Assembly: GCA_964391765.1 (NCBI GenBank)
Contig: CAYMNG010000115.1
Coordinates: forward strand, 1-7,387
DNA length: 7,387 nucleotides
Direction of reading: 5' to 3'
DNA from: UBA10649 sp964391765
Lineage (GTDB): Bacteria; Actinomycetota; Actinomycetes; S36-B12
This document shows positions 1 to 5,529 of this stretch, piece by piece; the first letter of the stretch is position 1, and each line of letters begins with the position of its first letter. The notes under the pieces are model-generated. The model did not search any database. It saw only the letters and a list, made by a program, of their open reading frames with translations, and was not told the origin of the DNA. A program made the translations under genes and the position numbers.

Positions 1-634
1 GCACGTCCGTCTGGAAGACGATCCCCGCGTCGAGGTCCCCGGACTGCACCTGCGCCAGCAACTGGGTGACGCTGGTCGTCACGTTGACCGGGGTCACGCT
101 CACCGCGTTCTTGGCCAGCAGCAGTCGGGCGTTCGTCCCGCACGGGACGCCGACCGCGCACATGCCCAGCCGTACGCCAGGGCGCGCCAGGTCCGCGATG
201 CCGCGGATCCGGGCCGGGTTGTTGCTCGGCATCGCGATCGCCATCGTGTTGCGCGCGAACAGCACCGGATTCAACGGCAGGGTCCGTCGCGCGGAGACCG
301 AACCGTTGGCGATCGCATTGTTCATCGTCACCCCGTCGGCCGTCGCGAGCACGTCGGCCGGGGCCCCTTGCCGGATCTGCGTCACCAGGGTCGGCGAGCC
401 GTTGAAGGTGAACACGACGTTCGTGCCCGGATAGCGCTTCTCGAACGCGGCCTTGATCGGGCCGGCGAAGACACCGGTGAGCGACGCGGCGGCGAAGACG
501 TTGATCGTCCCGGTCGGTGCGCTCGTCGGCGCGCGATCGACGTGGGCGACCGCGGTCGAAGTGAGGGCGAGCGCCGCGGCGAGCGTGACGACCGCCGCGA
601 GGATTCCCGCTCGACGGGTTCTCGGGCTTCTCAT
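1..634 (-). CDS. modA: Molybdate ABC transporter substrate-binding protein ModA, C-terminus cut by window edge
   Basis: This is the extracytoplasmic molybdate-binding protein that feeds a ModBC-type ABC importer. 211 residues are visible and the frame is open to the left edge, so roughly the last 40-50 residues are missing. Residues 1-30 form a Sec signal peptide: an Arg-rich start, a hydrophobic core of Ala/Leu/Val, and a likely cut after TAVA. No lipobox cysteine is seen, so lipidation is not evident. Family motifs follow in order: NVFAAASL (45-52), the NGSPTLVTQI oxyanion-site segment (78-87), GAPADVLATAD (90-100), the Cys-containing CAVGVPCGTNAR loop (159-170) and DAGIVFQTD (202-210). The ATG overlaps the upstream regulator's TGA by 4 bases (ATGA), and a GGAG lies 4 bases before it, so the two genes are probably translationally coupled. 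Permease and ATPase genes would be expected beyond the left edge. The molybdate rather than tungstate call rests on family resemblance. Confidence 0.95.
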   Translation of the reverse strand, partial: MRSPRTRRAGILAAVVTLAAALALTSTAVAHVDRAPTSAPTGTINVFAAASLTGVFAGPIKAAFEKRYPGTNVVFTFNGSPTLVTQIRQGAPADVLATADGVTMNNAIANGSVSARRTLPLNPVLFARNTMAIAMPSNNPARIRGIADLARPGVRLGMCAVGVPCGTNARLLLAKNAVSVTPVNVTTSVTQLLAQVQSGDLDAGIVFQTDV

Positions 635-1020
635 GGGGACTCCGGGAGTTCGACAACGACGTTGGTCGCCTTGACGACGGCGGTCGCCAGGACCCCGGGG
701 GTCAGCCCGAGTTCGTCGGCGGACTCCCGGGTCATCAGCGACGTGACGGTGTGCGGGCCGGCCTGGATCTCGACCAGGGCCATGACCCCGTCCTTCTCCA
801 CCCGGGTGACGATCCCCGGCAGGCGGTTGCGGGCCGAGGCCGTTCGGGCGACGGGTGCGGGGGCGTCCTGCGCCAGGAGGGCCGCGACGCCGGCCGCGTC
901 GACCGTCATCGGTCCGTCCGCCGTGCCGGCCGCGAGCCGGCCGTCCGCCACCCAGCGCCGGACGGTGTCGTCACTCACGTGCAGGAGGCGCGCCGCTTCA
1001 CTGATCCGCAGATACGTCAC
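631..1020 (-). CDS. Excisionase-type helix-turn-helix / TOBE (Mop-like) molybdate-responsive regulator
   Basis: A 129-residue two-domain protein. Residues 1-32 are a MerR/excisionase-like DNA-binding helix-turn-helix (LRISEAARLLHVSDDTVRRW, then the wing DGRLAAG). After an Ala-rich linker, residues 64-127 form one TOBE/Mop domain (SARNRLPGIVTRVEKDGVMALVEI, then SLMTRESADELGL and the ending VVKATNVVVEL), the fold that binds molybdate or related oxyanions in ModE, ModC and molbindins. Seen: both domains and the operon with modA. Inferred: it senses cytoplasmic molybdate and regulates the mod genes, probably including itself. It is much shorter than E. coli ModE and has one TOBE domain, so it would have to oligomerise to form a complete Mop-type site. 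The start is GTG at 1020; there is no Shine-Dalgarno sequence ahead of it, and a -10-like hexamer 8 bases upstream suggests a leaderless message. A MogA-like role is excluded by the absence of any MPT-binding fold. Confidence 0.9.
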   Translation of the reverse strand: MTYLRISEAARLLHVSDDTVRRWVADGRLAAGTADGPMTVDAAGVAALLAQDAPAPVARTASARNRLPGIVTRVEKDGVMALVEIQAGPHTVTSLMTRESADELGLTPGVLATAVVKATNVVVELPESP

Positions 1021-1028
1021 AGAACACG

Positions 1029-1034
1029 AGAATA
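1029..1034 (-). promoter_or_regulatory. Probable -10 element for a leaderless regulator-modA transcript
   Basis: Reading the minus strand, the hexamer TATTCT fits the actinobacterial TANNNT -10 pattern. It ends 8 bases before the GTG start at 1020, so transcription would begin at or next to the start codon. The stretch between carries no purine-rich Shine-Dalgarno sequence, which agrees with a leaderless message. At a 17-base spacing the -35 position reads GGCAAG, a poor match to TTGACA, so the promoter is either weak or activator-dependent. Confidence 0.5.
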
Positions 1035-1055
1035 GACCGTATCCGCGAGCCCTTG

Positions 1056-1075
1056 CCCGCGGGGCCCGCCGGGCC
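1056..1075. promoter_or_regulatory. Inverted repeats in the divergent promoter region, possible operator
   Basis: Two adjoining symmetric elements lie in the 113-base gap between the divergent regulator-modA and nfeD-SPFH units: the 8-base palindrome CCCGCGGG (1056-1063) and the hyphenated repeat GGCCC-GCC-GGGCC (1063-1075). They sit upstream of the -10 hexamer of the regulator and could serve as an operator for it. In DNA this rich in G and C such palindromes arise easily by chance, and they do not resemble the AT-rich E. coli ModE box, so the assignment is weak. Confidence 0.2.
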
Positions 1076-1079
1076 GCGC

Positions 1080-1108
1080 TGGCTAGTGCCGCCGTCGGTC
1101 CGTAGGGT
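1080..1108 (+). promoter_or_regulatory. Candidate promoter for nfeD-SPFH operon
   Basis: TAGGGT at 1103-1108 matches the TANNNT -10 pattern, and TGGCTA at 1080-1085 lies 17 bases upstream in the -35 position. A start near 1115 would give a leader of about 19 bases that holds the GGGAGGA ribosome binding site of nfeD. The -35 match is poor, so this is a suggestion only. Confidence 0.3.
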
Positions 1109-1133
1109 GGCCGAAGACGCGGTGGGAGGACAT

Positions 1134-1580
1134 ATGTCAGCGGCGGTGCTGTGGCTGGTCGCCGCGCTCGTCGCCGGCGGCGTCGAACTGCTCACCGCCG
1201 ACCTGACCTTCGCGCTGATCGCGGTCGGCGCCGGCGCGGGGGCGGTGACGGCCGCGCTCGGCGGACCGGTGCTGCTCCAGGCGATCGTCGCCGTCGCGGC
1301 GGCCGGCGCCGGGATCGCGTTCGTCCGCCCGATCGCCCTGCGGCACCTGCGCCCGACGGCGCCGGCGATCCGAACCGGGGTCGACGCACTCCCGGGCGCT
1401 CGGGCCCGCGCGACGGCGCAGATCACCGCGCACGACGGGCGGATCCGGTTGCGCGGCGAGGAGTGGTCCGCCCGACTGGACACCGACGTGACCTCCGAGC
1501 CGGTGCCGGCCGACACCGAGGTCGTCGTCACCCGGATCGACGGCGCGACCGCCCTGGTCTATCCGGTCGACCCGATGTGA
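1134..1580 (+). CDS. nfeD: Short NfeD-like membrane protein
   Basis: A 148-residue protein of the short NfeD class, which lacks the ClpP-like protease domain of long NfeD proteins. Three hydrophobic segments (about residues 3-20, 24-42 and 45-65) anchor it in the membrane. A basic stretch (RPIALRHLRP) follows, then the C-terminal beta-rich OB-fold domain (about 85-147), with the typical GRIRLRGEEWSAR core and the IDGATALVYPV ending. Family knowledge: short NfeD proteins are encoded next to, and thought to act with, stomatin-like SPFH proteins in membrane microdomains or membrane protein quality control. Here the SPFH gene follows 52 bases downstream on the same strand, which supports that pairing. 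The start at 1134 is chosen because GGAGG lies 4 bases ahead of this ATG; an in-frame ATG 81 bases further upstream would add a charged, non-hydrophobic stretch and lies ahead of the candidate promoter. Confidence 0.9.
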   Translation: MSAAVLWLVAALVAGGVELLTADLTFALIAVGAGAGAVTAALGGPVLLQAIVAVAAAGAGIAFVRPIALRHLRPTAPAIRTGVDALPGARARATAQITAHDGRIRLRGEEWSARLDTDVTSEPVPADTEVVVTRIDGATALVYPVDPM

Positions 1581-1602
1581 CCCGTGGCGGGACCCGCACG
1601 GG
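1581..1602 (+). other. Strong GC hairpin directly after the nfeD stop codon
   Basis: Immediately after the TGA, the arms CCCGTG and CACGGG enclose a second pair CGG/CCG with a 3-base GAC loop; one unpaired G bulges on the left arm. The stem is 9 base pairs and almost entirely G-C. No U-rich tract follows, so it is not a classical intrinsic terminator. It could attenuate transcription into the SPFH gene, protect the nfeD message, or be a processing site; the sequence does not decide between these. Confidence 0.5.
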
Positions 1603-1632
1603 CCCGCCGGCAATCGAGAACGAGGAGTTGAC

Positions 1633-2616
1633 ATGGACTTCATGGTCCCGGCGGGCGTGGCCTTCCTGGTCGTGCTGTTCGCACTGATCCTGCTGACGCG
1701 CACGGTCGTCATCGTCAAGCAGGCCGACACCGCGATCGTCGAACGCCTGGGCCGGTACCAGCGCACGCTCAACCCCGGGTTGAGCATGCTCGTGCCGATC
1801 GTCGACCGGATCCGGCAGCGCATCGACATGCGCGAGCAGGTGGCCTCGTTCCCCCCGCAGCCGGTCATCACCGAGGACAACCTGGTCGTCTCGATCGACA
1901 CCGTCATCTACTTCCAGGTCACCGACCCGAAGGCGGCGACCTACGAGATCAGCAGTTACCTGCTCGGGATCGAGCAGTTGACCGTCACGACGCTGCGCAA
2001 CGTGATCGGCTCGATGGACCTGGAGCAGGCACTGACGTCGCGCGACCAGATCAACGGCCAGTTGCGCGGCGTGCTCGACGAGGCGACCGGCAAGTGGGGG
2101 ATCCGGGTGAACCGCGTCGAGCTGAAGGCGATCGACCCGCCGAGCTCGGTGCAGGAGGCGATGGAGAAGCAGCTCAAGGCCGAGCGGGAGCGGCGCGCGG
2201 CGATCTTGACCGCGGAGGGGCAGAAGCAGGCGGCGATCCTCAACGCCGAGGGGTCCAAGCAGGCCGAGGTGCTCGCCGCCGAGGCCGACGCGCAGGCCGC
2301 GGTCCTGCGCGCCGAGGGTGAGGCGAAGGCCCGGGTCATCGTCGCGAACGCCGAGGCCACGGCGGTGCGCGCGGTGTACGAAGGCCTGCGGGCGGCCGAC
2401 CCGCAACCGAACGAGTTGGCGCATCGGTACCTGCAGGCGCTGCCCGAGGTCGCGAAGGGCGACGCGAACAAGGTGTGGGTCGTCCCGGCGGAGTTGACGG
2501 CGGCGATGGCGTCGATCCGCGCGGGCCTCGCGGGCGGCGAGACCCCTGGTCGTGTCGAGGTCGGCGGTGGTTCGCGGGTGGTCGAACCGCCGCCACCCGC
2601 GACGCCGGCGGGCTAG
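1633..2616 (+). CDS. SPFH/band-7 (stomatin/QmcA-like) membrane protein
   Basis: A 327-residue member of the stomatin/prohibitin/flotillin/HflK-C superfamily. Residues 5-25 are one N-terminal hydrophobic segment. The band-7 domain spans about 26-185 (VKQADTAIVERLGRYQRTLNPGLSMLVPIVDRI at its start; VVSIDTVIYFQVTDPKAATYEI in the middle). The stomatin hallmark EKQLKAERERRAAIL (178-192) leads into a long Ala/Glu/Gln coiled coil to about 250 with recurring AEG/AEA units. The segment RYLQALPEVAKGDANKVWVVPAEL (265-288) is typical of the QmcA/stomatin-like-2 branch, and a Pro-rich tail ends the protein. Such proteins oligomerise into ring or cage assemblies at the membrane; the specific client here is unknown. 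The start is supported by GAGGAG ending 5 bases ahead of the ATG. The gene follows nfeD, a common partner, and probably shares its transcript, subject to the hairpin between them. Confidence 0.93.
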   Translation: MDFMVPAGVAFLVVLFALILLTRTVVIVKQADTAIVERLGRYQRTLNPGLSMLVPIVDRIRQRIDMREQVASFPPQPVITEDNLVVSIDTVIYFQVTDPKAATYEISSYLLGIEQLTVTTLRNVIGSMDLEQALTSRDQINGQLRGVLDEATGKWGIRVNRVELKAIDPPSSVQEAMEKQLKAERERRAAILTAEGQKQAAILNAEGSKQAEVLAAEADAQAAVLRAEGEAKARVIVANAEATAVRAVYEGLRAADPQPNELAHRYLQALPEVAKGDANKVWVVPAELTAAMASIRAGLAGGETPGRVEVGGGSRVVEPPPPATPAG

Positions 2617-2626
2617 TCGGCCGACT
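2615..2626. repeat. 12-base perfect palindrome at convergent gene ends
   Basis: AGTCGGCCGACT reads the same on both strands. It begins within the TAG of the SPFH gene, fills the 9-base gap, and ends within the TGA of mocA. Folded as RNA it gives only a 4-base-pair stem with a GGCC loop, without a U tract, so it is a weak candidate for a bidirectional terminator. No other structure capable of separating the two convergent transcripts is visible here. Confidence 0.5.
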
Positions 2627-3159
2627 CAGGGGCTGTCCAGGTCGCTGCCGTCCGCGAGGTGTCCGACCTCGACGAGGACCAGGTCTCGGCGGCCGGCGAT
2701 GAAGTCCCGGGCGCCGACGTCGTCGTGGGCACTGGTGCCGGCCGCCGACCAGAGTTCCCGTGCCAGCCGCACAGGGTGCCCGCGTACGCCGAAGTAGGCG
2801 GCGGCGGCGACCGGTGCGTCACACGTCGCGACAGCGGCGACCGCGTCCGGCGTCAGGCCGACGAGGTCGACCAGGGTGACGATCGTCGCCGTCGCGTCGG
2901 TGTGCTCGGCGAGCCACGTCAGCCCGCAGCGCAGTGAGGACGACATGCCCTCGGCCCAGTCCGGGTTGGGCACGACCGTCGCGCCGGGCACGGTCCCGAT
3001 CCAGGCACCGAGGACAACGACGACGGGGTCGCAGCCGGCCTCGGTCGCGATCCGCACCGCGCGGTCGACCAGCCGTTCGCCGTCGACCACCGCCGGGGCC
3101 TTCGGGCCGCCGAAGCGTCGGCCCGCGCCGGCGGCGAGGACGAGCGCCGCGGTGGTCAC
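2626..3159 (-). CDS. mocA: MocA-type molybdenum cofactor cytidylyltransferase
   Basis: A 177-residue nucleotidyltransferase (NTP_transf_3, MobA-like fold) expected to join CTP to molybdopterin, giving the MCD cofactor used by bacterial xanthine-oxidase-family enzymes including CO dehydrogenases. The nucleotide-binding signature LAAGAGRRFGGPK occupies residues 8-20. Other family marks are NPDWAEGMSSSLRCGL (65-80), the metal-site aspartate in TLVDL (95-99), FGVRGHPVRL (123-132) and the late DDVGAR segment (146-151). The start is GTG at 3159, overlapping the xdhC stop by 4 bases (GTGA); starting earlier would place a non-conserved 21-residue tail inside xdhC. No good Shine-Dalgarno sequence precedes it, so translational coupling to xdhC is likely. 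CTP rather than GTP use is inferred from the MocA-like motifs and from the neighbouring xdhC/coxDE genes; it cannot be proven from sequence alone. It is the last gene of the cox-type run. Confidence 0.87.
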   Translation of the reverse strand: MTTAALVLAAGAGRRFGGPKAPAVVDGERLVDRAVRIATEAGCDPVVVVLGAWIGTVPGATVVPNPDWAEGMSSSLRCGLTWLAEHTDATATIVTLVDLVGLTPDAVAAVATCDAPVAAAAYFGVRGHPVRLARELWSAAGTSAHDDVGARDFIAGRRDLVLVEVGHLADGSDLDSP

Positions 3160-4262
3160 CGGGGCGTGTCCCGGTGGATCGGCCCGGCCGTCGACGACAG
3201 GCGACCACCCGAACCACCCCACCGCTGCTGGATGATCTCCGCGGCGATCGAGATCGCGGTCTCCTCGGGGGTGCGGGCACCGAGATCGAGCCCGATCGGG
3301 GAGTGGATGCGGGCCAGGGCCTCCTCGGGAACGCCGGCCTCGCGCAGTCGTGCGGTGCGGTCGTCATGGGTACGCCGCGAGCCCATCGCCCCGATGTATC
3401 CGGCCGGGGTGCGCAGCGCCTCGACCAGTGCGGGGACGTCGAACTTCGGGTCGTGGGTCAGCACGACGATCGCGGTACTCGGCTCGACGACCTGCTGCGC
3501 GAGCCACCGGTGTGGCCAGTCGACGACCACCTCGTCGGCCTGGGGGAAGCGCTTCGTGGTGGCGAACACGGCCCGCGCGTCGCACACGGTGACCGCGAAG
3601 CCGAGGAGTTTGCCGACGCGCACGAGCGCGGCAGAGAAGTCGACCGCGCCGAACACGAACAACTGCGGCTTCGGTGCGTGGCTGGCGACGAAGACGTCCA
3701 GGCTGTCGCCGAGGCGCTCACCGTCCGGCCCGTAGTGCGCGATCGCGGTCGTCCCGGCGGCGAGCATCCCGCGGACGTCGTCGCGTACGGCCTCGTCGAT
3801 CCGGATCGAGCCGAGATCTCCGCGGGCCGTGTCGGGCGTGACCACCAGGTTCCGACCCACACCGGCCGGCCCGCGCACGATCGTCGCGGTGGCGACGGGG
3901 CGGTCCGCGGCGATCTCGTCGAGCACGAGCGGAAGGTCGGGCCAGGTGACCTCGTCCACGCACTCGACGAAGACCTCGAGGATCCCGCCGCAGGTCAGGC
4001 CGACCGCGAACGCGTCGTCGTCGGACACGCCGTAGGTCTCGTACCGCGGGACACCGTCAGCGAGCACCTCCTGCGCGACTTCGTAGATCGCGCCCTCGAC
4101 GCAGCCGCCGGAGACGCTGCCGATCGCCTCGCCGTCGGCGGTGACGAGCATCGTGCTCCCGATCGGCCTCGGCGCCGATCGCCAGGTCCGCACGACGGTG
4201 GCCATCGCCACGGGCCGTCCGGCCGCGTACTCGCGGGCCAGATCGACGACCAGCTCACGCAT
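3156..4262 (-). CDS. xdhC: XdhC/CoxF-family molybdenum-cofactor chaperone
   Basis: A 368-residue protein with both usual domains. The XdhC_CoxI domain (about 8-100) has ATVVRTWRSAPRPIGSTMLV, GSVSGGCVEG (48-57) and GLTCGG (88-93), with conserved cysteines at 54 and 91. The C-terminal Rossmann-like domain (about 197-345) has LFVFGAVDFSAAL (201-213), DAR at 228-230, LTHDPKFDVPAL (268-279), YIGAMGSRRTHDDR (289-302) and IHSPIGLDLGARTPEETAISIAAEI (319-343). Family knowledge: XdhC binds the cytidylylated or other molybdenum cofactor, protects it and assists its sulfuration before insertion into xanthine-dehydrogenase/CO-dehydrogenase-type apoenzymes. The ATG at 4262 overlaps the coxE stop by 8 bases and has GGGAG 5 bases upstream; the longer frame to 4424 lies inside coxE and is not conserved. 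The first glycine-rich motif is GAVD rather than the more common GAGH. Its place beside mocA couples cofactor synthesis with delivery. Confidence 0.93.
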   Translation of the reverse strand: MRELVVDLAREYAAGRPVAMATVVRTWRSAPRPIGSTMLVTADGEAIGSVSGGCVEGAIYEVAQEVLADGVPRYETYGVSDDDAFAVGLTCGGILEVFVECVDEVTWPDLPLVLDEIAADRPVATATIVRGPAGVGRNLVVTPDTARGDLGSIRIDEAVRDDVRGMLAAGTTAIAHYGPDGERLGDSLDVFVASHAPKPQLFVFGAVDFSAALVRVGKLLGFAVTVCDARAVFATTKRFPQADEVVVDWPHRWLAQQVVEPSTAIVVLTHDPKFDVPALVEALRTPAGYIGAMGSRRTHDDRTARLREAGVPEEALARIHSPIGLDLGARTPEETAISIAAEIIQQRWGGSGGRLSSTAGPIHRDTPR

Positions 4263-5529
4263 GGCTGCTCCCTTCGACGAGAACGCGGTGCGCGATCGGT
4301 GAACGCCGACCGGGCGGTCGCGAGCGGAGGATCGGCCCGGATCCCGCGTCGGTCGCCGACGCGATCTCGCCGACGACCTCCTGCAACGCGGCCAGCGAGT
4401 GCCCGGACAAGAACGCGTCGACATACGGCAGGGCAGTGCTCATGCCACCGGCCAGCGGCGCGTAGCCGGCGGCCGCGGATCGTGGGTTGACCCAGATCAC
4501 CCGATGAGCCATCCGCGCCAGGCGTGTCATGGCCAGTTCGAGCACCGCACGGTCACCGGCGTCCCAACCGTCCGAGACGATGACGACGACCGCGCCGCGA
4601 GCCATGCCGCGCTGACCGTGATCGTCCAGGAACTCCCTCAGGCACGCACCGATCCGCGTCCCACTCGCCCAGTCGGGTGTGGCCGCCACACCCGCGCTGT
4701 GTGCTCGATCGGCTTCACGTACACGCAGGTGGTGCGTGAGTCGGTGCACCCGGGTCGCGAAGGCGAACGCCTCCGCGTCGATCTCCCGTACCGCACGATG
4801 CATCAGGTGCAGGTAGATGCTGCTGGTCGCCGCCATCGAACCGGACACGTCGGCGAGCAGGACGACCTTTCGGGCCCGGGGCGGCCGCGTTCGGTGCACG
4901 AGCGTGACGGGGTCGCCACCGGTGCGCTGCGCGGCGCGCAGTGTGGCGCGCGGGTCCAGCGCGGAGCCGATCGACGCCGGGCGAGTTCGGCGACCGCGGC
5001 GCACGGGCGCCGTCAGCGACACGCGAGCGACGAGGTCCTCGACGATGCGCCGGTCAGCGTCGGTCAAGGCGTCGAATGCGGTGTCCCGCAGGCGCTCGAA
5101 GGAACTGGCGCGGTGGCGGGCCGAGGGTTCGGCGCCGTCGTCGGACTGCGGCTCGGGCGCGCCCGCGCCGCCCGCGGGGCGGGCGGCCTCCGCTGATCCG
5201 GTTGCGTCGGTAGCGTCGTCCCGGTCGATTCGCGCGTGCGGCTCGGACCGGGTCGGCGGGGCGTCGGAGCGATTCAGGTCGATCCCCATCGGGGCGCCGA
5301 AGACCTGCTCGAAGGTCTCGTCGAACGTCGTCAGCTGGCCGTGGCTCGTCACGAGCGTCACACGTGCCAGCCAGTACAGCTCGCGCACGGTCGTGGGCCC
5401 GGTGAGCGAGATCGCAGCCGCGAAGCGCGCGCCCGTCTCGGCGGTGGCGGGTACGCCGGCGTGGTGCAGGCGGTCACCGAATGCGGCGGCGACCGCGGCG
5501 AGGTCCGGGTTCAGCCCTGCGCGATCCAC
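4255..5529 (-). CDS. coxE: CoxE-like VWA-domain protein
   Basis: A 424-residue protein of the CoxE family (VWA_CoxE). The N-terminal helical part (1-80) has FGDRLHHAGVPATAETGARF and VRELYWLARVTLVTS. A low-complexity Ala/Asp/Pro-rich linker of about 60 residues follows (85-145), then the von Willebrand A domain (about 218-395). All metal-ion-dependent adhesion site elements are present: DVSGSM at 227-232, Thr291 in ASGTRIG, and Asp320 in VSDGWD. The family ending NPRSAAAGYAPLAGGMSTALPYVDAFLSGHSL is intact. A basic, non-conserved C-terminal tail of some 30 residues overlaps the xdhC start. Family knowledge: CoxE acts with the MoxR ATPase CoxD in maturation of the molybdenum-hydroxylase active site. 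The GTG start at 5529 overlaps coxD by 19 bases and has GAGGG 6 bases upstream. An alternative start slightly downstream (CTG at 5514) cannot be excluded. Confidence 0.92.
   Translation of the reverse strand: MDRAGLNPDLAAVAAAFGDRLHHAGVPATAETGARFAAAISLTGPTTVRELYWLARVTLVTSHGQLTTFDETFEQVFGAPMGIDLNRSDAPPTRSEPHARIDRDDATDATGSAEAARPAGGAGAPEPQSDDGAEPSARHRASSFERLRDTAFDALTDADRRIVEDLVARVSLTAPVRRGRRTRPASIGSALDPRATLRAAQRTGGDPVTLVHRTRPPRARKVVLLADVSGSMAATSSIYLHLMHRAVREIDAEAFAFATRVHRLTHHLRVREADRAHSAGVAATPDWASGTRIGACLREFLDDHGQRGMARGAVVVIVSDGWDAGDRAVLELAMTRLARMAHRVIWVNPRSAAAGYAPLAGGMSTALPYVDAFLSGHSLAALQEVVGEIASATDAGSGPILRSRPPGRRSPIAHRVLVEGSSHA

Noticed and set aside
368..1105. Plus-strand open frame (245 codons) opposite modA and the regulator
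   Set aside because: No domain, no ribosome binding site, and antisense to two clearly recognised proteins.
1021..1133. Possible molybdenum-cofactor riboswitch between the divergent genes
   Set aside because: The regulator appears leaderless and the nfeD leader would be only about 19 bases, too short for such an element. No tRNA, CRISPR array or insertion sequence was seen anywhere in the window either.
1628..1633. TTGACA hexamer just before the SPFH start codon
   Set aside because: No TANNNT hexamer lies at a suitable distance downstream, and the bases are explained by the gap between the ribosome binding site and the ATG.
2200..2370. Internally repetitive GCCGAG-rich DNA within the SPFH gene
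   Set aside because: It encodes the Ala/Glu-rich coiled coil typical of stomatin-like proteins, so it is not an independent DNA repeat.
1528..2424. Minus-strand open frame (298 codons) opposite the SPFH gene
   Set aside because: Arg/Leu/Asp-rich product without domains, mirroring the conserved SPFH frame.
3160..3222. Upstream N-terminal extension of mocA
   Set aside because: It lies wholly inside xdhC, is not conserved, and the GTGA overlap at 3156-3159 gives a better start just before the nucleotide-binding motif.
2934..4490. Long plus-strand open frame (518 codons) opposite xdhC and mocA
   Set aside because: Its product is Arg/Asp/Gly-rich with no recognisable domain, and it lies antisense to two genes with full family motifs. 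It is a GC-rich shadow frame.
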